From NCBI RefSeq assembly GCF_014205135.1, contig NZ_JACHMY010000001.1:2480001-2544000 (forward strand): DNA of 64,000 nt, given 5' to 3'. Shown here piece by piece: positions 44,078 through 53,310 of the stretch. Position 1 is the first letter of the stretch. Every line of letters starts with the position of its first letter. Position numbers and translations under genes: made by a program. Origin of the DNA: Kribbella italica. GTDB lineage: Bacteria; Actinomycetota; Actinomycetes; Propionibacteriales; Kribbellaceae. Under the pieces are notes generated by a model, which saw nothing but the letters and a program-made list of their open reading frames with translations, did no database searches and was not told the DNA's origin.

Positions 44078-45034
44078 TCAGAACGGGCTGGTCTGGCTGG
44101 TGCCCGGGGCGCTGGTGATGCTCGAGGTGATCTTGATCTGCCAGGTGGAGTTGGCGTCGAACGAGCGCAGGTACTTGTAGTAGTCGCAGGATCGGGTGAA
44201 CGTGCCGCGTTCGGCGTCCCAGTCGGTGCCCGACTTGAAGTACACGGAGTACTGGCCGCGGATGCCGGACAGTGTGGCGCTCGCGTTGCCTCGGACGTAG
44301 ATCGCGGCGATCGGTTTGGACGTCTCGCCGGCCATGGCGGCGACCACGACGTCGCCGTCCGACTGGTTGCTGATCTGCAAGCGCCCGGAGCCGCGCGCGC
44401 CGGAGCGCGCGACCACCTTGCCGTGCACGCCGCGACGGTTCAGCTGCGGCTGATTCGCCGGCTCTCGCGCGGCGAGCAGCCGGCCGAAGGTGATCTTCGC
44501 CTTCGCCAGCTCCCTGGTCGCGTCGGCCAGAGGATCTGAACTGTTCATGCCGTGGGACCTGAACGCCCGCAAGAAGATCTCCCCGCGGATGTCTGCGAAC
44601 CTCTCGGCCGACGACGGGGTCAGGCCGCACTCCTGGGCGCGGACGGAATTCGCGACCGGTCCGTCACTGCGCAGCGTCTGGTAGCCGGCGAGGGCTTCGA
44701 GCGCCAGGGTATGACCGAGTCCCACCGCCCGCGGCGCCACAGTCTTTTGCAGAGGCCCGTACTCACGCTCCATCGCGGCTGCGAGGGCGTCCCGCGCGGT
44801 CTGCGTCGCCGCGAGCGTAGGCGCGGTCATTGCCTTCAGCACGTACGGCTGCAGACGCTGCTCGATCGCACTCAGCACAGCCTGGTACTGCGGGATCGAC
44901 AAGGGCGGCGTGATCGTCGGTACGGCGCTGCTGCTCGCCGACGTCGGAGCAGGAGCCGTTTGCTGCTCGGGCTCTCCGCTGCAACTCGCGACCAGCAGCC
45001 CCACCAGCACGATCGACAGGAAACGCCCAGCCAC
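44078..45034 (-). CDS. Lipoprotein of unknown function
   Basis: The protein is 318 residues. The N-terminus has a lipoprotein signal with lipobox (FLSIVLVGLLVASCSG; modified Cys at residue 18) and then a Ser/Pro/Thr linker. The body has a helical region (PQYQAVLSAIEQRLQPYVLK to the middle) and a beta-rich C-terminus. No enzymatic motif is seen. It starts 12 bp after the second FAD oxidase gene and so may be the last gene of the 45-64 kb operon, though its function need not be related. The gap to the IclR gene contains nothing recognisable. Confidence 0.7.
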   Translation of the reverse strand: MAGRFLSIVLVGLLVASCSGEPEQQTAPAPTSASSSAVPTITPPLSIPQYQAVLSAIEQRLQPYVLKAMTAPTLAATQTARDALAAAMEREYGPLQKTVAPRAVGLGHTLALEALAGYQTLRSDGPVANSVRAQECGLTPSSAERFADIRGEIFLRAFRSHGMNSSDPLADATRELAKAKITFGRLLAAREPANQPQLNRRGVHGKVVARSGARGSGRLQISNQSDGDVVVAAMAGETSKPIAAIYVRGNASATLSGIRGQYSVYFKSGTDWDAERGTFTRSCDYYKYLRSFDANSTWQIKITSSITSAPGTSQTSPF

Positions 45035-45046
45035 CTGGCCAGTCTC

Positions 45047-46405
45047 TCACAGCGTCGATTCAGTCGCCGAGTGCGACTGAGCCAGACCCTCCTCGAGGCG
45101 GACAGACAACGGGTTCGGGTTCTGGCGTGGGTCACGGTGGAGCTCGGTGACGACCGTGGCTTCCAGTAGGGCGGGCCATTCGACCGGGGTGCTCCAGTTG
45201 GACTCGTACCCGCTGGCCAGCAGGTGGGTGACCGTCGCGGCGACGCTTTCAGCGCGCGTGAAGGTCGGCAGCGGCGTTCTGACCGGGCTGAACGGCGCGA
45301 TGGACATCCTTGGCTGATCGCCGACCAGCACGTTGGCCAACTCGTGGGCCAGCTGCGGCGCTCGGGTCAGGTTGGGGTCGGCCAGGAGCCACAGGCCGGG
45401 GAGAGCGGTTTCGCCGGCCAGGGGTTGGCCGTCGATCGCGGTCGGGTTGTTGCCCAGCTGGAGTTCACGGATGCTGCTCTCGCCCAGGTCGCGGCGGATC
45501 TGGCGGGCAGCAGCGTTCAGCAAGTGCAGTACGTCGCCGACAGGCGCTGCGTCGCGTGCTTCGGTAGCAACGATCTCGGTCCCGCCGAGCTGGACCTGCC
45601 CCGACCGGTGCGGCAGCGCGAACGTGGCGGCGGCGAAAGCACGCTGCGGCGTACGGATGACGTACGGCGGAACACTGCCGTCGTCGGTGTCGACCAGCGC
45701 CGAGACAACTCCCGTGCTGATCAGCCGCGGACTCTCGGCAGCCTCCGGTACGCCGGCGAACAGCACCGGCGATTCAGCACCATCCGCCAGTACGACGGCC
45801 TTCGCGCGCAGCGTCGTACCGGAGGCCAGCTCGACGCCTTCGGCACGGTTGGATCGCACCAGCCCGGCGACCGGCTCGGCGAACCGATCACCGCCGGCCG
45901 CCCGGAACACCTGCTCGAGCCGGTCCTGCAACTCCCGGGCGTTCACCGCCCGCTCGTTCGGCAGGAACAGGGCCTTCAGCGGACGGGAGGTCGGCTCCGG
46001 GTCGAGCCAGTCCATCTCGTCGGGATCGACGTCCTCGGACGGCTCGTCGTACTCGTCGAGCGCCGACCGGATCGCGGCGAAGTTCGCCGTGTCGACGCCG
46101 GGCAGGCCGATCGCGTTCAGGATCACCAGAGTGCCGTCCCCGGTCAGCAGGTCGGTCTCCGGCTCCAGCGACGCCAACCACTCGTCCCAGTACGCCGAAG
46201 CCTCGAAAGTCCAGGCCAGGGTCTCCCGACCGTGCTCGCTCGACAGCTGCCGGGCGGTCACTTCGCCGAAGGTCTGGACCATCGCCGTGGCCGGGACCGC
46301 TGCGGGCTGCCCCAGTACGGCGACCCGCGCGTCCCGTCGGGCCAGCTCGACCCCGAGCGACAGTCCCAGCAATCCGTTGCCGACGACAACGACGTCGTAC
46401 TCCAT
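45047..46405 (-). CDS. FAD-dependent glycine/D-amino-acid oxidase-like enzyme (second copy)
   Basis: The protein is 452 residues. The N-terminal FAD motif VVVGNGLLGLSLGVELARRD is intact, and a long central substrate domain and C-terminal LPGLWLLADPNLTRAPQLAH segment follow the DAO/ThiO layout. It is a clear paralogue of the gene at 46423-47871 (shared VVVGNG-LGLSLG, TFGEVT, WLDPEPT-RPL-A-F-P-E-AVNA segments). ATG 46405 was chosen over 46426 because GGAAAGGAAG precedes it. In beta-amino fatty acid pathways a glycine-oxidase-like flavoenzyme (CmiS2) cleaves an N-carboxymethyl group; that role is possible here but inferred. Confidence 0.85.
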   Translation of the reverse strand: MEYDVVVVGNGLLGLSLGVELARRDARVAVLGQPAAVPATAMVQTFGEVTARQLSSEHGRETLAWTFEASAYWDEWLASLEPETDLLTGDGTLVILNAIGLPGVDTANFAAIRSALDEYDEPSEDVDPDEMDWLDPEPTSRPLKALFLPNERAVNARELQDRLEQVFRAAGGDRFAEPVAGLVRSNRAEGVELASGTTLRAKAVVLADGAESPVLFAGVPEAAESPRLISTGVVSALVDTDDGSVPPYVIRTPQRAFAAATFALPHRSGQVQLGGTEIVATEARDAAPVGDVLHLLNAAARQIRRDLGESSIRELQLGNNPTAIDGQPLAGETALPGLWLLADPNLTRAPQLAHELANVLVGDQPRMSIAPFSPVRTPLPTFTRAESVAATVTHLLASGYESNWSTPVEWPALLEATVVTELHRDPRQNPNPLSVRLEEGLAQSHSATESTL

Positions 46406-46422
46406 GGCGGCTTCCTTTCCGG

Positions 46423-47871
46423 TCATCGGCCGGCCACCGTGGTCCGGCCGGCCGCGTAGTAGTCACGCAGGGACTGGGCGATCGACAGGTGGATCCGGGA
46501 CGCCGCCAGCAGCTCCGGCGGCGGGGTGAACTCCGGGTCGAACTCGTCGGCGATCCGCGTGTACGCGAGCCGCAGGTAGTGCTCGATGGTCAGCGGCAGG
46601 TCGACGGGAAGCGACCAGTTGGTCTCGTAGCCGGTCGCCATCATGTGCGTGACCGTCGTACTGACGATGTCCGCGCGGTCGAAGGCCTGGATCGGCGACC
46701 GCACCGGCCGGAACAGCTGGAGATCGACCGTGCCCTCCTCACCGAGCAGCAGCGCGGCCATCTCCCGAGCAAGCAGTGGCGACAGCGTGAGGCCGTCCCG
46801 GTAGGTGCCGGTCATCATCCAGAGGCCCGCGACACCGGTCTCCCCCAGCAGCGGCATGCCGTCGAGCGCGACCGGCCGGTTGCCCACCTGCAGCTTGCGC
46901 AGTCCGCTCCGGCTGAGGTTGCGGCGGACCTGACGCACCCCGCAGTCGAGCAGGAAGAGGACGTCGGAGACGAGCGCGCGGCTGCGGGGATCCGGCGAGA
47001 TCACGTTGGTCGCACCGACGTAGACCTGTCCGGCACCGCGCGGTACGACGTGCAGCCCGCAGGCGAAGGCCCGGTTCGGAGTCCTGATCACGCTGCGCGG
47101 CGAGGTCCCGTCGACGGTGTCGACCAGCGCCGAGACGCCGTACCCGCTGACCAGCCCGGGGATCATCGCGGCTTGGTCGGGCAGGGTTTCGAGGATCGTC
47201 TGGGTGGCGGCCCCGGCCGCGAGCACGACCTGTCCGGCACTGATCGGGTCGCCGGAGACCAGCGTCACCCCAGTGACCTGGTCACCGTCGCGATCGATCC
47301 GGGCTGCTTCCTGGGTGATGAGAACACCGCCGGCCGCGGTGAACGCCCGGTCCAGGCGGACCAGCAGCTCGTGCGCGTTCACGGCGTGCTCGTCCGGGAT
47401 GAACATCGCCTGGAGCGGCCGCGCTGTCGGCTCCGGGTCGAGCCACTCGATGTCCTCGGGGTCGAGGTCCTCGAACCGTTCGCCGTACTCGCCGAGCGCG
47501 CGCCGGATCGCCCGGTAGTTGTCCGTGTCGATCTCGGGCAGGCCGACCGAGTTGAGCATGACCACCGTGCCGTCGGCGGTGAAGAGCTCGCGGCCGTCGG
47601 TGTCCGGTGACAGCGACGCCAGCCAGTCCGGCCACAGCTTCGAGGCCCGGTACGCCCAGTCCAGCTTGGTCCGGCCGTACTCGGTCTTCAGCAACGTCGT
47701 CGTCACCTCGCCGAAGGTGCCGATCATCGCGCCCGCCGACGACGACGCCGCGCCCGGGCGGTGCGGCTGTCCGAGGACGGCGACCCGCACGCCGCGCCGC
47801 GCCAGCACCAGCCCGAGCGACAGGCCCAGCGATCCGTTGCCGACTACAACTACATCGAAGACTTGGCTCAC
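46423..47871 (-). CDS. FAD-dependent glycine/D-amino-acid oxidase-like enzyme (first copy)
   Basis: The protein is 482 residues from the GTG at 47871, behind GGAAGGAAAC. The FAD-binding motif VVVGNGSLGLSLGLVLARRG starts at residue 7. Conserved DAO-family features follow, including QVYVGATNVISPD and the C-terminal FAD segment LWMMTGTYRDGLTLSPLLAR. The C-terminal 80 residues extend beyond typical glycine oxidase and are shared in shorter form with the paralogue. Such enzymes oxidise secondary or primary amines next to a carboxylate. Its place in the operon right after the ACAD-PCP gene suggests action on a tethered or released intermediate. Confidence 0.87.
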   Translation of the reverse strand: MSQVFDVVVVGNGSLGLSLGLVLARRGVRVAVLGQPHRPGAASSSAGAMIGTFGEVTTTLLKTEYGRTKLDWAYRASKLWPDWLASLSPDTDGRELFTADGTVVMLNSVGLPEIDTDNYRAIRRALGEYGERFEDLDPEDIEWLDPEPTARPLQAMFIPDEHAVNAHELLVRLDRAFTAAGGVLITQEAARIDRDGDQVTGVTLVSGDPISAGQVVLAAGAATQTILETLPDQAAMIPGLVSGYGVSALVDTVDGTSPRSVIRTPNRAFACGLHVVPRGAGQVYVGATNVISPDPRSRALVSDVLFLLDCGVRQVRRNLSRSGLRKLQVGNRPVALDGMPLLGETGVAGLWMMTGTYRDGLTLSPLLAREMAALLLGEEGTVDLQLFRPVRSPIQAFDRADIVSTTVTHMMATGYETNWSLPVDLPLTIEHYLRLAYTRIADEFDPEFTPPPELLAASRIHLSIAQSLRDYYAAGRTTVAGR

Positions 47872-47897
47872 GTGGAGTTTCCTTCCGCAGTGGTGAA

Positions 47898-49760
47898 TCA
47901 GTCGGCCAGGTGACGGACCAGCTCCGCCACCGTCGGTTTCTCGAGGATCACCCGGACCGGGACCCGGACGCCCAGCCGCTCCCGCAACCGGGCCGCCAGC
48001 CGGACGGCGACCATCGAGTGCCCGCCGAGGGAGTAGAAGTCCCGCGCGAGGTCCGCCTCGCCCACCCCGAGGACCTCCAGCCAGACCGCGGAGACCGTTG
48101 CCTCGAGCCCCCGGTCGTCGAGAAGCCGGGCACCGACTTGTCCCGCGGGGTGAGTGGACGAGGCGAGTTCGGTCGTCAGGTCCGCCCAGACCAGGTCGAG
48201 CCGCCGCCGCGCTGCAGCGAAACCGGCCTCGAAGAGCATCGCCTCGGGCGAAGGACGGCCAGCCAGGACAGTGAGAGTCAGCAGCTCCGATGCCAACCGT
48301 CCCAGCAGACCGGCCAGGCGTTGCCGCGCGAAGAGACCGGGCTGCTCCGCGAGAAGCGACCGACAAGTCGTGCTGAAGCGAACCGCTTGCTGCTCGACGT
48401 ACGCCCGAGGGCTGTCGGCCGTGCTGGGAGCAGCGGGCGGAGCCTCGGCGAGGTCGAGAGCCGACAGGTTCAGCTCGGCGGACCATCGATCCATCAGGGA
48501 TTCGACGCCACCGGCGACCCGCAGCGCCCGCGCATCGCGCAGGTAGCGCTCGACCGGATGCGGGACGGCACCACGAGCCGCCTTGCTGCGTGCGGTTTCG
48601 TAGCCTTCGCCACCGAGCAGGGCGACAGCACGATCGATCGCACGCCCCGCGGCCAACGACACGACGTTCTTCGCCGCGGCCAGGTCGGGCTCGGTGTTCA
48701 CCCGGTCGAGCCCGAGCACGCACCACTGGTGAACGGTCTCGATCGTGTGCAGCTCGGCGGCGATCTCGCCCACCGACCGCTGGATCTCCTCGTACTCACC
48801 GAGTCCCCGGCCGTCGATCGTGCGGCGACCGGCGAACTCGCGCACCCACTCCAGCGACCGCCGGGCGATCGCGAGCGACGGCGGCCCGATCACGAGGTGC
48901 CGCGCCAGAGCGGCCCGGAGCCCCAGATCGGTGTCGACGTCGACGCCCGCGCTGACCGCCTGTTCCGGCCGCATCCGCCAGTCCTGCTCGAGCGACTCCG
49001 GCATCAACTGCGCAGCCGGTACCCGTACGCCGGTCAACCGCAGCATCCCGAACGGCGCACCGCGCAGCCCCATGAACTCGTGCCGGCCGACGACCTCGAA
49101 GCCGGGCGACTTCGTGTCGACGAAGAACAGCCGCACCGAGGTGTTGCCCGAGCTGTCGGTCACCGAGGCCGAGACGTCCAGGAAGTCGGCGACCGCACCG
49201 TTCCCGATGTAGACCTTCTCGCCGTTCAGCACGTACGCCGTACCGTCGTCGACCGGTACGGCGAACGTCTGCCGGCTCTGGTTCGCCGCGCCCGCCGGCT
49301 CCGCGTCGGCGGCCGCCGAAACGATGCCGTCGGCAACACGGTGCGCGATCAGCTCGCGCAACGGCCCGTCCGCCAACGCCGGCAGGTACGACGCCGACCC
49401 GAAGCCGTTGTGGATCGACAGGACGAAGGCGACCGCCAGTGACCGGTGCGCGGCCGCCTCCACCACCCGGCAGGCGTTCCACCACGACAAGCCCAGACCG
49501 CCCAGGTCGGGCGTCACCATCAACCGCAGCAGCCCAGCGTCCTGCAGGCGCTCCAAGAACCCGTCCGGCAAGTTGCCGCTCTGCTCGACGGCCTCCGGGT
49601 CGAGCCGCTCGTCCAGAAGCGCCGTCAGCGATGCGACCGCCTGGTCGCCGGCGGCCCGATCAGCACGGTCCAGCTCAGGGAACGGCGTCAGCAGCTCCCA
49701 GCGGACCCGGCCCGCGTACAGCTCCGGCAAGACGCTCGGCAAGGTGGTGGAGGAATTCAT
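47898..49760 (-). CDS. Acyl-CoA dehydrogenase fused to a carrier protein
   Basis: The protein is 620 residues. Residues about 30-430 are an acyl-CoA dehydrogenase fold (GLGLSWWNACRVVEAAAHRS; middle domain AYVLNGEKVYIGNGAVADF; helical domain LAAAKNVVSLAAGRAIDRAV, LLGGEGYE). A helical linker follows. Residues about 545-618 are a phosphopantetheine carrier domain with FYSLGGHSMVAVRL (Ser near 577). The region that carries the catalytic base in MCAD-type enzymes reads VAGGVESL here, so the usual Glu is absent. The fusion suggests desaturation or oxidation of an acyl or aminoacyl group held on its own carrier arm, as PltE/RedW act on prolyl-PCP. The ATG at 49760, behind GGGAG, lies 86 nt inside the upstream PKS gene. 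Confidence 0.88.
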   Translation of the reverse strand: MNSSTTLPSVLPELYAGRVRWELLTPFPELDRADRAAGDQAVASLTALLDERLDPEAVEQSGNLPDGFLERLQDAGLLRLMVTPDLGGLGLSWWNACRVVEAAAHRSLAVAFVLSIHNGFGSASYLPALADGPLRELIAHRVADGIVSAAADAEPAGAANQSRQTFAVPVDDGTAYVLNGEKVYIGNGAVADFLDVSASVTDSSGNTSVRLFFVDTKSPGFEVVGRHEFMGLRGAPFGMLRLTGVRVPAAQLMPESLEQDWRMRPEQAVSAGVDVDTDLGLRAALARHLVIGPPSLAIARRSLEWVREFAGRRTIDGRGLGEYEEIQRSVGEIAAELHTIETVHQWCVLGLDRVNTEPDLAAAKNVVSLAAGRAIDRAVALLGGEGYETARSKAARGAVPHPVERYLRDARALRVAGGVESLMDRWSAELNLSALDLAEAPPAAPSTADSPRAYVEQQAVRFSTTCRSLLAEQPGLFARQRLAGLLGRLASELLTLTVLAGRPSPEAMLFEAGFAAARRRLDLVWADLTTELASSTHPAGQVGARLLDDRGLEATVSAVWLEVLGVGEADLARDFYSLGGHSMVAVRLAARLRERLGVRVPVRVILEKPTVAELVRHLAD

Positions 49761-52700
49761 CCGTCCGCTCCCGGAAGTAGAAGTGGTCGCCCGCGAACAG
49801 CTGGGTCTCGAAAGGCCCTGTCGTGTAGGTCTGCCAGGCGGTCAGCGCCTCGACCGGCTCGTCGTCGTCACGGCCGCCGAACACGGTGATCGGGCACTCG
49901 AGCGGCGCCGCGGGCTCGGCGCGGTAGTTCGCGACCACCGTCAGGTCGCCGCGCAGGGCCGGCAGCATCAGGTCGAGCATCTCCTGGTTTCCCGTCAGCT
50001 CCGCGGGAAGCCGCCCGTACCGCGCTTCGATCGCCGCGACCAGCTCGACGTTCGCCAGCTCGTGAACGCCTTCGCTCAGCCGGTCCAGGTGCGGCGCCCG
50101 CGCGGCGGACACGTAGAGCTGTCGCGGCCCCGGTCGTCCCGCGTCCCGCAACGCGCGGGCGACCTCGTACGCGACCAGTGCGCCTAGGCTGTGTCCGAAG
50201 AACACGAACGGCGCGACCAGCTCGGTCTCCTCGACGAAGTCCTTCACCAGGGCTTCCATCGACTCGTACGGCGTCTCGGCCATCCGGCCACCCCGGCCGG
50301 GGAGCTGCACGGCCCACAGCTCGACGTCCGTCAAACCGTCCGTCCACGTCAGGTACTCCCCCGCCGAACCTCCGCTGTGCGGGAAGCAGTACATCCGCAG
50401 CGGGGCCTGCGGCCGTTCCCGGCGTCGCAGCGTCCACTGCTTGGTCGGCGCGGACACCGCAGGCGTGTCCGAGGCCAGCGCCGCCAACTGGGCGACCGTT
50501 GGCGCCTCGAAGAACGAGCGCGACGTCAGCGCCGTACCGAGCTGTCCCCGCACCGCGGCGATGACGCGCGACGCGATCAGCGAATCGCCTCCCAGCTCGA
50601 AGAAATTGTCGTGCAGCCCAACCGACCGCATCCCCAGCGTCTCGGCGAACGCATCGGCCAGCAGACGCTCGGTCGGAGTCATCGACACCGTCTGCTCAGG
50701 AAGGGCTTCCTCCGTCTCGGCCTCTTCACCCACACGGAATCGTCTTCGCTGGAACGGATAGGTCGGCAACGCGACCTTGCGCGGCACGCGTCCTCGGTGC
50801 AGCGAGCCCCAGTCGAGGTCGACGCCGGACTCCCACAGCCGTCCTGCCCCTCGCAACATGCTCACCGAACCGTCGTCGCGATTCGTGGCACCGGCCAGGC
50901 TCTGCGCGATCGGCCGGTCCTCCGAACAGGCGGGGTGACGACGCGCGAACGTACTGAGCGTGTGGCCCGCGCCGACCTCGAGCAGCGCGTGCTCTCCACC
51001 GGACAGCAGCGTCTGGAGAGCGTCGGCGAACCGCACAGGCTGCCGGAGATGCGCGGTCCAGGCGGTCACGTCCTCGACCTCCCGCGCGGTCGTCACCGAC
51101 CCCGTGCGATCCGAGATCCAGGGAATCGCCGGCGGCTTCCGCGGGACCGATCCGACCACCGCGGCGTACTCCGGCAGGACGGCGTCGACGTACGCCGAGT
51201 GCGCGGCGGCCGGGATCCTGAGCGGGCGAGCGTCCACCTCCCTGCCCAGTAACGCCTTCTGAAGCGCTGCGACCTGAGCCGCCGGACCGGTGACGACGCA
51301 CTGGTCGGGACTGTTGACCGCCGCGAGAGCAAGCTGCCCGGTGAGCAACGGCTCGACCTCCGCCGCCACGAGCGGGACCGCCAGCATCGATCCCGCGGGC
51401 AGACTGTCGAGGAGCCGGCCCCGCGTGGTCACGAGCCGCACCGCGTCAGCAGGTTCGAGTACGCCGGCACTCGTGGCCGCGGCGTACGCGCCGAGGCTGT
51501 GACCGAGGACCACCGCCGGGACCACGCCACGCGCACGCCACAGCGCCGTCAACGCGTACTGCACGGCGAACAGAACCGGCTGGCACACCCGCATCGTGTC
51601 CAGCCGTTGCTGCGCCCACGCTTCGTCCTTCGGGTACAGCACGTCGCGGAGATCGAGACCCAGCTCGTCGCGCGCCCACTCGGCGGCGGCATCGATCGCG
51701 GCCCTGAACTCCGGTTCGTCGCGGTACAGGCCGGCGCCCATGCCGACGTACTGGCCGCCTTGTCCCGGGAACAGGAACGCGACCGTCCGGCCGTCGACGG
51801 CCGTGTGCCCCGCGGCCAACTCGGTGAACGCGCGGACTGCGTCCTCGTGGTCGTGCGCCACCACGGCGGATCGTTCGGCCAGGTGACGCCGGCCGGTCTG
51901 CAGCGTCCACGCAGCATCAGCCAGTACGACGTCCTGCTGTGCCAACCGCTCCCCCAGGTGCTCCACGACGCTCCGCAGAGCGCGCGGTGTCCGGGCGGAC
52001 ATCGGCAGCAGCTGCGGCCCACCGCCGGCGTGCTCACCGCGCCGAGGTGCTTCCTCGATGACGACGTGGACGTTCGTCCCCCCGAGCCCCAGCGAGTTGA
52101 CGGCGGCCCGCCGCGGCGTCTCCCGGGCCGGCCAGTCGAGGGGCTCGGCGCTGATCACGAAGGGGGTTCCGTCCAGGGCCAGGTCCGGGTGCGGCCGGCG
52201 AAAGTTCTGGGTGCCCGGTACGACGCCGTGCTGCAGCGCCAGTACGGCGGTGATCAGGCCCGTCACGCCCGCGGCCGCGTCGGTGTGCCCGACCGCGGCC
52301 TTGACCGATCCGAGGCGGCAGAACCCGGTCGCGCCGGTCCCGAGCGCGAACGCCTTGCCCAGCGCGCGCACCTCGATCGGATCGCCGACCTCGGTGCCGG
52401 TGCCGTGCGCCTCGACGTACTCGATCGTGCTCGGGTCGACGTCGGCCACCAAGTGCGCCGTACGGACCGCCTCGACCTGCCCGGCGACGCCGGGGGCGAA
52501 GAACCCGACCTTGCCCGCGCCGTCGTTGGTCATCGCCGAGCCGCGGATCACCGCCAGCACCCGGTCGTGGTCCGCGAGCGCGTCGTCCAGCCGTCGGAGG
52601 ACGACGATCCCGACCGCGTCCCCGGCGACCGTGCCGTTCGCGCCGGCGTCGAAGGAACGGCAGCGCGCGTCGGGCGACAGGACGTCCTCGTCGCCCTCGG

Positions 52701-53310
52701 CCGCTTCGGGTGCCGGGACGTGAATCGTCACCCCACCGGCCAGGGCGACGTCACAGTCACCGGCCAGGAGCGCCTGACTCGCCAGGTGGACGGCGGTCAG
52801 CGACGTCGAGCAGGCCGTCTGGACCGACACCGCCGGTCCGCGCAGACCGAGCTTGTAGGCGACCCGGCCGGTCAGGAAGTCGGACCCGTAGCCGTTGCGC
52901 AGCTCCCACGTCGTACTGCCCGGGAACTGGTCGCGGTGCCGCTGCAAGGCGGCCGGATGATCGGTCAGTCCGCACCCGCCGTACAGGCCGATCGCGCCGG
53001 GATGGCGGGCCGGGTCGTAGCCGGCGTCCTCCAGCGCCGCCCAGGCGCACTCGAGAAAGACCTTGTGCTGCGGATCGAGGATTGTCGCCTCGCGGGGCGA
53101 GAACCCGAACAGGCCGGCGTCGAACCCGTCCGCCTCCGGTACGACGCCGTACCCGTGCACCCGGCCGTCCGGCCCGGCCGGGCCCCGGGTGATCTGGTCG
53201 TCGTTCGCGAACAGGTTGGCCCAGAACTCGTGCACGTCCCGCGCGCCGGGGAACCGGCCCGCCATCCCGACGATCGCCACGGTCGCGGCCGGATCGATCG
53301 GCTCGCTCAT
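49675..53310 (-). CDS. Type I polyketide synthase, KS-AT-PCP/ACP-TE
   Basis: The protein is 1211 residues. The KS has Cys in TACSTS (near 165), His in HGTGTEVGDP and His in KAAVGHTDAAAG. The AT has GQGGQYVGMG and GHSLGAYAAA (Ser near 600); the specificity region reads AAAHSAYVD rather than the usual malonyl HAFH or methylmalonyl YASH. The carrier domain has FFELGGDSL (near 905), closer to PCP style. The C-terminal thioesterase resembles type II TEs of the GrsT/RifR group (CFPHSGGSAGEY; GHSLGALVAYE near 1036; late His in AGDHFYF). No KR, DH or ER domain is seen, so one beta-keto extension is expected. The start overlaps the stop of the C-PCP gene (ATGA). Confidence 0.93.
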   Translation of the reverse strand: MSEPIDPAATVAIVGMAGRFPGARDVHEFWANLFANDDQITRGPAGPDGRVHGYGVVPEADGFDAGLFGFSPREATILDPQHKVFLECAWAALEDAGYDPARHPGAIGLYGGCGLTDHPAALQRHRDQFPGSTTWELRNGYGSDFLTGRVAYKLGLRGPAVSVQTACSTSLTAVHLASQALLAGDCDVALAGGVTIHVPAPEAAEGDEDVLSPDARCRSFDAGANGTVAGDAVGIVVLRRLDDALADHDRVLAVIRGSAMTNDGAGKVGFFAPGVAGQVEAVRTAHLVADVDPSTIEYVEAHGTGTEVGDPIEVRALGKAFALGTGATGFCRLGSVKAAVGHTDAAAGVTGLITAVLALQHGVVPGTQNFRRPHPDLALDGTPFVISAEPLDWPARETPRRAAVNSLGLGGTNVHVVIEEAPRRGEHAGGGPQLLPMSARTPRALRSVVEHLGERLAQQDVVLADAAWTLQTGRRHLAERSAVVAHDHEDAVRAFTELAAGHTAVDGRTVAFLFPGQGGQYVGMGAGLYRDEPEFRAAIDAAAEWARDELGLDLRDVLYPKDEAWAQQRLDTMRVCQPVLFAVQYALTALWRARGVVPAVVLGHSLGAYAAATSAGVLEPADAVRLVTTRGRLLDSLPAGSMLAVPLVAAEVEPLLTGQLALAAVNSPDQCVVTGPAAQVAALQKALLGREVDARPLRIPAAAHSAYVDAVLPEYAAVVGSVPRKPPAIPWISDRTGSVTTAREVEDVTAWTAHLRQPVRFADALQTLLSGGEHALLEVGAGHTLSTFARRHPACSEDRPIAQSLAGATNRDDGSVSMLRGAGRLWESGVDLDWGSLHRGRVPRKVALPTYPFQRRRFRVGEEAETEEALPEQTVSMTPTERLLADAFAETLGMRSVGLHDNFFELGGDSLIASRVIAAVRGQLGTALTSRSFFEAPTVAQLAALASDTPAVSAPTKQWTLRRRERPQAPLRMYCFPHSGGSAGEYLTWTDGLTDVELWAVQLPGRGGRMAETPYESMEALVKDFVEETELVAPFVFFGHSLGALVAYEVARALRDAGRPGPRQLYVSAARAPHLDRLSEGVHELANVELVAAIEARYGRLPAELTGNQEMLDLMLPALRGDLTVVANYRAEPAAPLECPITVFGGRDDDEPVEALTAWQTYTTGPFETQLFAGDHFYFRERTDEFLHHLAERLAGAVRGPGPLGAADAVP

